Assembly: GCA_039090855.1 (NCBI GenBank)
Contig: CM077012.1
Span: forward strand, 143,502,541 to 143,566,540
Origin: Macrothele yani
Lineage: Eukaryota > Arthropoda > Arachnida > Araneae > Macrothelidae
DNA: 64,000 nucleotides
Direction of reading: 5' to 3'
Position numbers and translations under genes: made by a program. A model generated the notes under the pieces. That model worked only from the letters and a program-made list of their open reading frames with translations, was not told where the DNA came from and made no database searches. This document shows, one piece after another, positions 9,850 to 21,993 of the stretch (its first letter is position 1; every line of letters starts with the position of its first letter).

Positions 9850-11640
9850 AAAGTGAAGATAACCCAGTTACTGAGGCACAGTTTAAAAAAAAAGTGCATA
9901 ATTTGTAATAAAGCTGGTGACAATATCATTGCAACCGAAAACGGAAGGGAGAAAATAAGGGATGTAACCACAATAAGAAACGACAAAGTGTGGGAACAGT
10001 TATCAAGTATTGCAATTGAAGATATGTTTTATTATCATGTGAACAACGAATGTTACAAACAATATTGCCATAAAAAAGCACTTGCCCTGCTAATAAAAAG
10101 AACAAGCTCACGATCTAGTGATGCCATTACACCCTTCAATTACAGTACCATACACTGAAGACAAGCCATGCAGGAAGAGATTGAGAAGACAAAGTCCTAG
10201 CAGTACTATAGATGTCAGAGACTGTTTATGTGTGGTATGCAATAACATCACACAAGGGGAAATATGAGAAATTTAGAATATGTGAATCTCCACGAGCTGA
10301 TAGATTTTTTCAAGATGATTTATTTGTTCGGACATGTGACCTGACAGATGCACCAAGTGTATTTGGTGCTGACATTATGTACCATGGGAGTTGCATTTCG
10401 TCATACACCCTCCGCTATGAACGTGAAAAAGAACAATCTGGAACATTGCCGCAAGTATCACAAAGTGTAAAACTGCAGTTGTTTAATAAAATACCTGAAG
10501 AACTTGAGAAAGGAATAATGAATTAGGATACACTCTTAGCTATATACATGGAAAGTTTAACTCTCAATCAAGTGTAACGATCAATAACCTGGATATAAAA
10601 ACATTTCTTTTAAACCATTTTGGTGACACAATAACATTTTCCAACAATGTTGAAAATAACAAGCCAGCTATGTTTTTCTCTTCGAAATTAATGCCAGAAG
10701 TAGCAGCAGATGTTATTCGAAGCCATAACCCAATCACAGAATGTGCAAATATATTGAGGAAGAGCATGAAGAATCTTGATTATGATTTATGTGATAAGTT
10801 TTGTGATATCAATGATCTTACAGATTTGTGGTTTAACACAAAAATAGCTCCCGTTTTTCAGAGTTCTTTTGTACTCTGTTTGATATTTATCCAAGAGAAA
10901 CAAATTTTGTCCAAAGCAATGATAACCAAGGCAAAGAAACTACTTCCAGTAGTTGGGCTATGAAAGCGCAATCGTTACTGCAAATCATGTATTACCTGTT
11001 ACATCGTGGAAAAAAGACTCCCCTACACATAATAAATGCGCAAGCTATTCATGAGGCCTGTAGGAGTAAAACTCTTATTACAAGTTTCAACCACTTAGGA
11101 CTTTTTGTTAGCTATGATGAAGTTTTACGTCACCACAGTGCCCTTGCCCAGTTAACTTTAGCACAAAGTGGAGATGTTCCTATCGCTCAAGTTCGTGGGT
11201 ATGAACTGGCACGTCTGTTTCAGTTTGAGTTATCAGCTGTTTCAATGTTTTTTGATGAGAATGGTCTTGTTAAAAGCAAAAAAAATACTCTTATGCAGGA
11301 ACTAGAAAGGACTGAGTGAAGATGCAAAAGCGACACAATTTCAGCCAGATGAAATTACATGTTTCATCATAGACTTTATGAACTGTTTGAGAAAGGTGGT
11401 AGCAAAGGAAAAGAAAACGTTTGGTGATGTTGCCACTTCTTACTCGACGTTTTACATCATCACTCTCAGCTGGTGCTTCCGAGGTAGACCATATTTTCGA
11501 TAGCTACCATACCAAGAGTGTTCTCCTAAAGACTCTGAACATCTGTCGAGGCAAAAAAACTATCTTAGGTTTGCCTAAAATATCATCAGAAGTTAATCTA
11601 CCAATTCAAATGGAAACTTTCTGGCCCTCATAATCAAACA
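9850..11640 (+). pseudogene. broken ORF of an uncharacterised transposon-associated protein family
   Basis: Several reading pieces in different frames line up as one decayed protein. The first (about 9890-10110) has a C-x2-C block, CIICNKAG, followed by a region ending in H-x3-C (YYHVNNECYKQYC), which looks like a zinc-binding N-terminus. The second (10212-10526) has YHGSCISSY, a second C/H-type site. The third (10670-10963) and the fourth (10960-11319) contain HEACRSKTLITSFNHLGLF, a block I associate with large repetitive proteins seen in many invertebrate genomes. A fifth piece (11421-11633) continues it. At least five breaks are present. I recognise the architecture as a repeat-encoded family but cannot name the superfamily or point to catalytic residues. 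An endogenous gene is unlikely given the breaks. Confidence 0.45.
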
Positions 11641-11789
11641 AATTGTTACTACAAAAACGTATAACAAACAGTTTGAAAACCTTGATGGTGAACCACTAAC
11701 GTCGTGTCGCGCCTGTCTCTTTATGTTTTGGAAGCATGTTTCCCCGTTCGCCTGACTTCCCACGATTAATAGTTTCTGAAAACTGTAAT

Positions 11790-12828
11790 CGGTAAGTCCC
11801 CCACAGAAAAACTGCCATACATTGGAAAACTTTCACACAGGAAAATTGCCACATGTTTTTCATTAAGGGACTGGGCACAAATTGCTGTTCCTACAAGGAA
11901 CACTTTGAAAGTGTGGCAGTTTTCCAAGTTTCCGAATTATGTGTGGCAGTTTTTCAAGGGGCCTAACTGCGGGAAGAAGCTCTTTTGTTTGTCTGAATTT
12001 TCATGCCGTTTCATACGAGTTTAGGGCAACTGGCCACAAAAGTTCAAGTGGGGGGGGGCTATTAATATTGCCATTTCTGGGCCTGTATTGAGAACTGAAT
12101 TGGTAACTCCAAACAAATTTCGAGAAAATGTTCGATTGAAGCCAAGCGAGAATTGTACTTTAATTTGAAGAAATAAATTGCCGATGATCCGAGGTACACT
12201 TGGTGTGTGGGGGGGGGGGGGGGGGGGGCTCTACCTTCAACTTCCATAATATTATATTGTGGGCCGCTGGAGTCTGTCAGTGTATCCAGGATGTTCCCCT
12301 TGAAGCGTCCGCAAGGTTCGTGAGTTGGGGTCATTATACAATAAAGCTGTAAACATTAGTACCATGCTTTATTGTATAATGATTCTGTACACGATCATGA
12401 ATTTTCAGGACGGTGTGGTGAATCCCCCCTTCCTGTTTCTAAGAGCTCGTCAAGTGTAACATTGAGAATACACTGACCGACTAGAGGTCCAGAATATAAA
12501 ATTATGGAAGTTGGGGCGTAGAGCCCCCAAACCAAGTGTACCTCGGATCCTCAGCAATTTATTTCTTCAAATTAAAAACTAAAGTACATCAATATTAATA
12601 GGCCCCCCCTCTCTGAACTTTTGTGGCCAGTTGCCTTAAACTCGTATGAACCGGCATGAAAATTCAGACAAACAAAAGCGTTCCTTCCCCTTGTTAGTCA
12701 CCTTGTAAAACTGCCCCACTGGAAAAATTGTCACACATTCAAAGTGTTCTTCGGAGGAAGAGCGATTTGTGCCCGGCCTCTTAATGAAAAACGTGGCAGT
12801 TTTCCTGTGTGGCGGTTTACAGTGAACC
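11790..12828. mobile_element. foldback (long-inverted-repeat) element, small form
   Basis: The left arm (about 11790-12300) and right arm (about 12430-12828) are inverted, diverged copies of each other. Shared blocks include GGCAGTTTTCC, TTTTCATTAAG, the CTGAATTTTCATGCC block and AACTGGCCACAAAAG. Towards the centre lies a perfect 17-bp hairpin (12331-12347 with 12366-12382, loop 18). The word GGAAAACTGCCAC and variants repeat near both ends. No protein is encoded. The same arms occur in the giant element at 21994-26067. The superfamily is not clear. Confidence 0.75.
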
Positions 12829-13129
12829 TTACATAACCATACCTACCAAGTTTTACTGTTATTTTACGGATATTTTTTTCGAAATAGATTAGGGCCATAT
12901 GTATATAAAAAAGAACAATTATCTCGGAGGACTAGGGCACTTGCATGTTTCTGATCGCTCTGATTATAATTTCTTCCAACCCTCTCTCATCTCATCCAAT
13001 TTGGAAATTCTAGGAAATAAACTTTGTAAGATGAAGATTAACAATAACTACAGAGAGGGAGGTGGGGGTGGATTGCTTTCTACGCTTTCCAACCAGAGGT
13101 TGAAGCGTATATGCTCCAGCTTTGTCCGT

Positions 13130-13640
13130 CTGTCCGTCCACACGATAACTCGCGTAAAATTGGTTCGATTTTGATGAAATTTTAGTATGCTGTAGGGGAC
13201 AACCTGGGGACGAACCCTATTGAAAATAAACGAAATAGGGTCAAAGGTCAGGACATAGGAGTGGGACCCATTCCATTGCCCTTATGCGTTATAACTTGTG
13301 TAAAAATGGTTCGATTTCGATGAAATTTTAGTATGCTGTAGGGGACAACCTGGGGACGAACCCTATTGAAAATAAGCGAAATGGGGACAAAGGTCAGGAC
13401 ATAGGAGTGGAATCCATTCCATTGCCCTTATACGTCATAACTTACGTAAAATGCTTCTATTGCGAGAAAACTTTAGTATGTTGTTTTCGGAGGTATACTG
13501 AACCGGTTCTGTTGAATATAATCGAAATGGGGTCAAAGGTCAGGACACAGGAGCGAGATTTATTCCACAGCCATTATCCTCATAACTTGAGTAATGATTT
13601 CTGGTATGTTGGAAAGCGTATCATAATCAATGCATTGCAT
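13130..13640 (-). repeat. 145-bp satellite array, locus 1
   Basis: About three and a half tandem units spaced 145-148 bp apart start at about 13143, 13291, 13436 and 13581. Each has an ATAACT…GTAAAA start, a GATGAAATTTTAGTATG block, GGGGACGAACCCTATTG and GGTCAAAGGTCAGGACA. The same family occurs in reverse orientation at 54056-54610 and 55901-56320. The flank GCATTGCATGATTTTAC at about 13632 also recurs, inverted, at about 54000. It looks like the body of a non-autonomous element, not a centromeric satellite. Confidence 0.75.
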
Positions 13641-14029
13641 GATTTTACTAATTTGTTTAAAGGTATTTTAGCACTGACACAAAAATTTAAGTCCAATACC
13701 ATTTGTAAGTTAAAGTAAAAAGTAACTGCAATACGTCGCTTATAGCTATAATTTTGTGGTAACAAATTAATTCTTTTTTCATATACTTGTATGTAGCCTA
13801 ATGACTTAATTATGTTTTTACTGCATTTTAATCGTTATAAGCGAGAAATACTGCCAAGCATTTTATTTGCATAGCATATGAAATTGATATGATTTTCATT
13901 ATGAATCTGTTTTTAATCGGTATGCTCGATACATTTCATCAGTACGTTCGATACATTAGTCAGTCTGACATATCGATTAAGCGTTCACTTCAATTGTTGA
14001 AAGTTGGCGGATGTGCATAACAAGTCAAG

Positions 14030-14170
14030 GTTATAGTATTGCATTTTTATTGAGGCACGAAACATTAATTAATAGGCCCTAGGCCTAGGCTTTTATCGCA
14101 ACTTATAATCCACGGAGCTCATATTGAAAACATTTACATAACAAATCAATTAAATAATGTTGCCCTTGTT
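14030..14170. repeat. isolated copy of the foldback element's subterminal repeat
   Basis: The segment has the TAGGCCCTAGGCCTAGGC and CATATTGAAAACATTTACATAAC blocks found repeatedly at 23380-23700 and 24770-25200 inside the giant foldback element. It is a solitary relic of about 120 bp. Confidence 0.55.
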
Positions 14171-14179
14171 AAAAACTTT

Positions 14180-15470
14180 TAAAAAGACCTATTCCAGTGG
14201 CAACTTGTCCTAAACTCAGGTCGCAAGCTTTATAGGAAGATACAAGAATATTTCAGTGTGGTGTAAACAACTAGTAAAAGGATCTAGGAGGGATTTCCCG
14301 TGGGGAAATATTCCTTCACCATACGTTCTATAGATGTTTGACTGACATCCGTCAAAAAATAAAGAAATTTAAAAGTTCGCCTTGTCGAAGGTTGGTGGCA
14401 GGTTTTTTTTCCCCATGAATTTCAGCTAGTAAAATTAAATTCATAGGGAAAATGAAAAACAAAAGCATTGTATAATCATTTTCTTTAGTTTTGACTTGAC
14501 AGCAGAGGCGTAACTGGGGCGGGGCGGCCGAAGAGAGGGCGCAAAAATCACTGCCTGAAATCCGATTAAAGTTAGAATTGAAAATTTGCATCAATTTCTG
14601 GTACTTTTTTTTTCTCACATAGTTGGTCATTCGTCCATTTACAGAATTTGCTATCAATATGTTAAGCCAGTTTGGATAGCCTTGGCGGACAGAAATGAAG
14701 GTACGATTGCTTGCAAGCACATTTCAAAGTAAGGATGCCGTTCACATTGTCGAAAAATTTCTATGGTCTGTTTGTTAATTACTATGACTGCTTGCCTCGA
14801 GTATCAGAAATTTTCGGTCGTTTGATGTGGTAAAGGTGGTCCTAAAACCGAAGCAGATGGAAATGTCAGCACCCCTTCTCCTTATGTATTTTACAGCCTT
14901 TAATTGCGGGCGTCCCACATTTTCACTCCCCGGAACATCCTTGATCTGCTTAGAGATAAGAGAAATGCAGGAAAGCCCTTGAACACTGTTCCTCCCCATT
15001 CCTGACTTCTTCAGTAAGCAGGGTAATAAAAGTGCCGATCTTGTTTGGAGAGATAACAAATGACATCTCTGTCCACAATGCCCTATTTGCTGTATCATAC
15101 CCTAATAAAAATACTTAATCGTTCGGTTGTTAAACTAAAATGAAAATGGCAGAAGTCCCAAGGACCCAGGGCTGTTAGCCGTGCTGCTGCTCTGCATCCC
15201 ACAAAAAATACAAAAGGTCCTACGAACACCAGTGTCAATCCCTGCGCCCCCTCTCCCTGGTTTATTCTGTTACTGAAATAAGTTCTGTTTATTGTTAAGT
15301 GTTATAAAATGAATCTCCCAACTTCTAAATTCCAGGTTTGATAAATGGCTACCAAACAACCATCGGGAGCGTACTTCCTCTTTCGTCATGACTTCCTTCA
15401 TTTTCCATAAGATGTGCTACAGATGAAACAATTATATTGATAAAATTAAATTAATATGCATCTCGAACTT
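14180..15470. other. no gene recognised; possible hAT-type end
   Basis: Open frames on the minus strand at 14352-15098 have no domain I can defend. The word CAGAGGCGTAACTGGGG at about 14503 resembles the ends of some hAT elements, but no partner end or 8-bp duplication was found. Confidence 0.4.
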
Positions 15471-15474
15471 ACCA

Positions 15475-15735
15475 GATGTTGAAGCAAGTTTATGGCGAAA
15501 ACACCCTGTCATGGTCACAAACATTTGATTGGCATCGACGCTTCAGAGAAGGCAAACATGAGGTGTAAGACGACGAATGAAGCGGGCGACCACTAATAGG
15601 TCGCACGGGTGAAAACATTTGGAGGGTTGCGACCACCGTACGTGCCAACAGACAGAGCAAGTCGAAAAATTGGGATAAGCAGAGTGCGAGCATTTCACGC
15701 CTCCAGGTTATTGACCATAACACCCTGTATTAAAT
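15475..15735 (+). pseudogene. mariner transposase fragment, N-terminal HTH region
   Basis: The plus strand translates in one frame as a KVYGENTLS block, then HRRFREGKHEV, a DDE-SGRPLIGRTGEN block and RVATTVRANR, with two stops. This is the mariner N-terminal DNA-binding region (Y-G-x-x-x-L, F-R-x-G-R, D-D-E-x-S-G-R-P). The catalytic domain is absent; sequence after 15735 is unrelated. It is a truncated relic, different from the mariner families at 17404 and 52150. Confidence 0.75.
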
Positions 15736-15739
15736 TTCG

Positions 15740-17395
15740 CCCAGCACTATGTTGCCGCTGCTGAACTGTCGATAAAATGTCCGGGCGCCCAACAGAAGGG
15801 CCAGCAGTTCAGGCCAACAGTTGTCATATACCACAACAGGGCCATCAGTTATCCATCGCAGGCAGCAGCTGCCACAAAGTCCCTGCAAGCACGTGCCAGA
15901 AATGATGGCTAGCATAATGCGGTCTGCTAGTTTCCCGGCAGTTGCAGCCAGCAATCACGTGACGTAACTGATGGCTTGCCGAATCTTGTCCGCCAATTTC
16001 TCGGTAGTAGCCATAATAAAATTAAAAAAAAAAAAAAAAAAAAAAATCGAGGATAGCAGTGGTTTCCCAAATTTACAACTCCCCCAACCCCCTTTCACGG
16101 AAACTACTGAATTACTGCACTGGGAAGATTTTCTGAACAGACCGGAAAAACTCTCGTTTGGATCTGGGTGGAAGATATGAACCAAGGCAGGCGGGTTGGG
16201 AGGCAAGCTCTCTGCCGACGGGACTGATTGCTTGAAGCTGAGTCTCTTTCTTGCGGAATGTGTAATCGAATGTTTCTGCCTTTAATTTTACAATATTGCA
16301 AGGTATTTTTCATAAATATCAGTTTCATGTAATTCATAAATTTATTTTTTCAACGTAATGATAGTCCCCCCCCCCTTAAGTGAACTTCACTCATTTTCAA
16401 TGAGTGTACCAATTTAAAGGCGCTTTCCAAAGTTTGGTGCTGTCCTTGTCGTCTTGAAAGGTGATTGTTGAATTAATATATTTAGTCCTTCGTGTCACAT
16501 TCTGTTACATTGTTAACGTTGTATCTTTCCTTTTCGTTGTCCGAAGCTACATTTGTTTTAAAGAGGAAAGATATTTTATTTTACTTCTCGTTATTTTTGG
16601 AAGCGAAACAAGCTAATTCCTACAGTCTTGTGTATTCAACCCATGGATGAGTACATTATATCCACATAGCATTGCCCCCCCCTTCTTTCAAATAATTGAT
16701 AAATTTTGTGCGCGCACAATTTTTTTTTCTCTCCAACAAACTTTTCTTTTAATATTTTTCCAGGACTGTTTCAAGCGGTTTCAAATTATTTCTTTTTTTA
16801 ATGGGAATGGAGTGGGTGTATTTCATGGCTGTAATCTAGTATTTCATGGCTTAATCTGATATCTTCGTCGACTTGGCATTTCATTAGGAAATTAATTAGC
16901 CTCTCTACATGTGACTTTTTTTTTCTTAACAACCACTGAAATAACACGATGGTGATAGCGTCACCTTCAACAGACTGGTACCACGGGAGACACAGCACGT
17001 GTTACTTCTGCGCATGTGCATTCCCGTTGTTTCCACCTGGTGTAGGGGTTTCATCGGTTGCCAGATACAGGCCACTAGTGGTTCTTGCTTGGTGGCCCAC
17101 AATTCACGGCGATGCTGCAGGGCCATCAATGGTTCGCCAATTGATGGCGCCGGCGCCAACGGACCGCTACCGGGCCGTGGGCGGCAGATTTCAGCCGGCA
17201 GTGATCCATCACTGCCAGCTGCTCGGCAGTAATCGATCTGTTAACGAAAAAAGCTTGGAGATGCAGAGACAATTTGCGAGAGATAGGGATAAATTTTGAT
17301 TTTCAGGACTGTGGGGCAATCCCCCCCCTTCTGCTTTTATTGGGCCGGACAGAAAAAAATGGAAATGCAAGGATACAGAATAGTGCTAATTACTG
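15740..17395. other. no gene recognised; some GC-richer blocks
   Basis: Blocks at 15730-15960 and 17040-17240 are richer in CpG than their surroundings and hold short inverted words such as GGCGCCGGCGCC. An A run of 22 bases lies at 16023-16046. No domain is recognisable in any frame. Confidence 0.45.
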
Positions 17396-17403
17396 TATAT
17401 CAA

Positions 17404-18640
17404 GTTTAAATCAGTCCAAAATTCAGTCTCCCTCGTTCGCCATGACCTGCTTCCATCGTCTGGGCAGCTGTTGTGTACCGCTCCTGTAGAACTGTAGTGG
17501 CTTGGATGCCAAAAAGTTTAAATTGAGCAAGTTTGCGTTCAACATCTTCCCGTTTGGTAAACCGCTGTCCGTCCAGGAAATGCTGCAACAACCGGAAAAG
17601 GGGGTATTCGCTTGTGACAATGTCTGGGAAATAGGTTGGGTGCGCCAGCAACTCCTAGCCACTGTCCCTGATCTTGTGACAGGTCACCTGTGCTGTGTGA
17701 GGTCTCTTTCCATCCTGCTGTAGGAAGACATCCTTGCGGTTCAGTAGTGCTGGTCATTGCGACGTGAGCGATGTGTGCAGATCGTCGAGCTGACAGCAAT
17801 ACCCATTGGCGGTGATAGTAGAATTGTCCAGCAGCAGCGAAAAAAAACACGGCCCCCATGCATATTCCACCAAACAGACAGCAGAACCTTACGTGGGTGT
17901 AAGCTAGTTTTGGGGGTCGGCATAGGCTTCTAGTTTTGAGCCAAACCACTGTTTCTGGGCGCTGACATTGTTATACAGGACCCATTTCTCGTCACCTGTC
18001 ACAACGTGGTCCAAGAGCGGTTTGACTTGTCAGTCACGTGCAAGCAGAGAAACTCACGTGATTTGCTTTCTGCTCAAACCCACCTCTTGTGCACCTTCCT
18101 AAGCTGACTTAAGTGCATTATAAAAGCCCGTGTGGGTAGTTCCCAGCTGTTCTGTCTACTCACACATGGGTCCGTCTCAACTAAGGTCTTTAGCATGTCC
18201 ATATCCACTGTTGCGGATCTCCTGGCTTTAGGACAGCCTGACAGGTCAAAATTTCCCTCTGGAAACTGTTCGAACCAACAATATCAGTGTTTAATGTCAT
18301 ATGGCATTGGGGGTACACACTGTTTTTTTTTTTTTTTTTTTTTTTTTTATTGGAGGTTTAACGACCACCGTGAGCAACGCAATGGGCTATAAGCAGTCGC
18401 CCGTCCCTAATTTAGGGTCACTGGTTCCAGGGAAGGGAGAGAGCCAGTGCCGTAAGACAAACACAACATCCATGCCTGACGGGATTCGAACCCGGACCCC
18501 TTACGGACGAATGATCAGAAGCCAGCGCCTTAGACCACTGCGCCAACGGGGCGGCCCTGGTTTTGTTCCTTACAGCACTTCCGCGACAAAACTCATACAG
18601 CATGCAGTGGCGGGTGTGCTCCTTGTCCACTTTCATGCTG
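17404..18640 (-). pseudogene. mariner transposase relic split by a SINE
   Basis: On the minus strand the start is at about 18636 (MKVDKEHTRHCMLYEF, the usual mariner opening with a conserved YEF). After about 27 codons a SINE (18322-18555) interrupts it. The remainder follows in shifted frames: FDLSGCPKA (the GRP region), the catalytic block VTGDEKWVLYNN (first Asp), the FLQQDGKRPHTAQ block (second Asp, normally HDNARPHTA) and LLAHPTYFPDIVTSEYPLFR (third Asp, D34D type; normally YSPDIAPSDYHLF), ending near DVERKLAQF. Several stops and frameshifts make it dead. The element is full-length in outline; its terminal repeats were not resolved. Confidence 0.85.
18322..18555 (-). mobile_element. tRNA-derived SINE, copy 2, inside the mariner relic
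   Basis: This is the reverse orientation of the SINE at 5423-5648. It begins with a T run (its poly(A) tail) and ends in GGGGCGGC, the complement of the tRNA-like head. The target duplication is hidden by the T run (CTGTTTT on the left, CTGGTTTT on the right). The insertion is younger than the mariner copy. Confidence 0.9.
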
Positions 18641-18779
18641 GCTGGCCCTTACACTTTATGCCTTCTGACGGCTAACTGCCACCTACCTGCTGATGTCATG
18701 CCTGTGTGCTGCGAAATCTCAGTGGCCAATGTAGGTCGTGGCCGGGGCTTCAACTTCGGGAACAGGCTGTAAAAGCAGC

Positions 18780-21700
18780 AGAAAGTTGATGAAAAAAAAA
18801 AAAAACGAAGTAAAATGGAGTGCGGAATTGGAAGCAGGTAATGGTTAATTAGTGTATGCCAGTAAGGCACTGACAGCGAAAATGGTGTCCAATTTTTCTT
18901 TTCTTTCATATGTGCACAAGTGGGTTGGGATTGAAAATTTTTATAGTAATTCAGGTAAAGGCGTGATTTAAGGGGGGTAAACAGTGGAGTAAACAGGTTT
19001 TCAAAATTTTAAAGAATTCCCTATCTTGACATAGCAGCAGGGTAAAGGTTTATTAAATTCGATCCTGGAATGGGAAGTGTGTAGTTAAATGCGAATAGAA
19101 GGGGCAGATGTGCCCCCCCACCTCATTCCTACTCGCAAAAAAAGGAATGCAAATGTATTGGACCAGCAGGATTTTTTTAAGGTACAACCTCTGCGTAAAA
19201 ATTTTTAGGAAGTTATTGGCGGACATTTTGTGCAGGTGAATAAGAAATTTGATGTTTAATGTGAAAAAAGACTGATGCAAAAAACTGAAAAGAGCTTGAC
19301 ATGATGAAAAGTCACCAAAAATGTGTCTCCCACTTCCAAGCATGTACCTGATTAATGTGTCTTCACTTAGAAGATCGAATGAAAAACTAAATGTATATTT
19401 TTAATGATCTTATAGAATGTCTTTTTTTTTACCATTTTTATCACTTTTCTCTGGATGATTCAAATTTAGTGTTTCATTCTCATATATTCATTCCAAAGCA
19501 TTCTGATATTGTGTCAGAACTTCGTTAGGTCACACGATCAAAGTCGTTTCAACAACCAGAAAACGTTACGTTTGAATATTTGTTCTTTTTTTTTTCCTCC
19601 TGTCGTTCCTAAGCGACCTTTGATGAACAAATACATAGATTAATAAAAAGTTAAATGACTTATTTCTTTCTAGTTATTCTGTAGCGGCACACAGAGGAGG
19701 ATTGGGGTGATAAATACACTGAATTAAGGTCCATGCATGTTTTTTAATGTTATTTTGGAACTACACTCACAGCGGAACTGAATATTTAATAGATTTAACA
19801 CAAGACTAACATATGTTTTCTGTTATCAGTATATTAATTTGTTGTGGGTACGTTGACTTAATTATAGGTATTTTTCCTGGGTTGAGAAATTTTGGAGCAA
19901 TTTTTGAAAATCTTTAGGTGGACTTTTACTGACTGCACACAACAAGTAGTTATGATCAGGGTAAGAGCTGTGAGATCTCAGAACTGAACCCGCCATATCG
20001 GGTAATATTTTGTGCGGATTTAATTTGGTTGCGCATGATGACAAAGGCATTATTTTCAAGGTATATTTAATGATTTCTATGTGCAACTTAGGGAAATAAA
20101 ATTTAATATCTTGAGTGAACTGTTTTGCCATACATAATTCTTCAAACGCTCGTTTCATATCTGTAGAAACAACACCCGATCTGTTTAGATTAATTTTCTA
20201 AATCTAGAATAAACATCTTTTAGATAAAAACCTCTAAATGCAGTTTCAAGAACACGATCGTTTTGTTGGTTTGGAGAGTATTTATTAGTGATGAAAGACA
20301 TTAAATGTATACGTAGAATTTATTGCAAAAACTTTGTTCTGGTAACAAGATTTTTCTGTTTCAATTTTTTAATGTAGGAGCTAAATATTTGGTGATTTTG
20401 ATTGATTAATGAACGTGTTATTTATATATAAGCTGCCGTTAGCATGGACGCGTGCAGGAAATTTTTGTGTAATTAAGGTTTGGCTAAATATGTAGAATAC
20501 AGTAATTCGTGAAAATGAAAGATTATTATTACTACTTGCTTATTACTACTACTATTATTATTAATTGATGCTGCTCTTGAAGAAAGTATGTTAGTAATCA
20601 TATATTATCATGCACATTGGTAACTGTTTTGAAAATAATGAATAGTGTCTAGCTGGGCCACGCCAAGCCTTTTAAGTTCAGCACACACCACCCTGAGCGG
20701 AACTTGTTTGGGCTTACGGTTTGCTAGGTTTTCCGCTTTCACGTTATCGTTTTCCAATTCCAAATTTCGAATAAAATTGGGATATTAAATTAAACGCCCC
20801 AAACTCAATCTTTCCTTGTTCAGCTCTGTGAGTGTAAAATAAAGTAATAAATATAATAAAATAAAAGTAATAAATAAATAAATGACCCCCTGTCGGCGCC
20901 CATGGCTGTTAGTAAATCTTGCATCATGATTCAATATGCCAACTTTTGTATGATTAATTGTGAAGAGAAAAAGTGAATCTGAATTTGTAGAACGCAGGTC
21001 ATTTTCAACAGTTTTGGGAATACTTCATCTGTCAGCTCATGCGTTGGAACACACAGACAGCTTTGTTTCATCGTCACGTGGAAAAGTGCCCTGCGCAGGG
21101 GGAGGGGTGACAAAAGGAAATGAGTTCATAAAATTTCCATATCTTAAGAGCATAGTTTGTAATTTCTCAGAATTTTCGTTTGCCCAGTGAAATGCTGCAC
21201 CAGAAAAATTCTTGGATATTAGCAAATTTACATTGATATTATTACGTTAAGTTGATTGTTAGTTCGTTTGCTGTCACACCCTCGACTATACTACTGCTGT
21301 CGGTGATGGGCCAGTTTCCACTGATGCTAAACCGATGCCCTCTGTTTAACATCTGCTTTCATGTTCTTTCCAGCAGATGGTGCTTCCATCAAGTGATCGT
21401 CGTCCTTCGACCCGTTGATTGACGGAATGCTGCTGCCATCCTCTTGCCGCGATTGGTTGAGAGGTTAAAGGGCCGGCCCAACATCTGCTAATTACCATCT
21501 GCTCTTCTTGGAATGGAAGGAGAAGAATGTCGCAGCACATTCCATGGTATTTTTGTGGAGAGCAAGGAACCCTTGTTTGCTGCCGACGTCACTCGATACC
21601 CTCGCTCTATCCCAGGGATTCAGCCTGAGTGTTTTTATGCGGTAGTCTAGCAAGGATTTTCTTTATGGGTATTCTCTTGCATTTTACCCTCCCCCTCATC

Positions 21701-21990
21701 GTCCGCATCCCCTGGCGATTAATGGATAGGAAATAAGAGTATATATATATCTTATTGCACTTATCACAATAGAACATCAGTGTCATTCTTGTTACAGTAA
21801 TACCGTATCATAAGGTGTACTTTCTAGTTTTACAAACCTTTAATAGACTTTTAAAATTACACATATATATTTTACTTGTTTCATTATCGCAACAAGTTTT
21901 TATGAAATTTATAATTCGCGGTATTGTATGTTATAATTAAACTTGTTCGCTTCATCCTCTGAAGCAGAGAGGCCTGATGTTTGTCAGAAT
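18780..21990. other. no gene recognised
   Basis: AT-rich sequence with no frame showing a known domain. A short GC-richer stretch at 21290-21620 has repeated CATCTGCT words (21343, 21489, 21505) but no coding signal. No tRNA, hairpin or transposon end was identified. Confidence 0.5.
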
Positions 21991-21993
21991 CGG

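Noticed and set aside
14503..14519. CAGAGGCGTAACTGGGG as a hAT end, with a minus-strand frame at 14352-14720 as its zinc-finger protein
   Set aside because: The likeness of the frame to a TTF-type finger is only a few residues and no second end was seen.
17040..17240. GC-rich block with GGCGCCGGCGCC as a CpG-island promoter
   Set aside because: No TATA, initiator or downstream gene; the nearest recognisable sequence is a dead mariner on the other strand.
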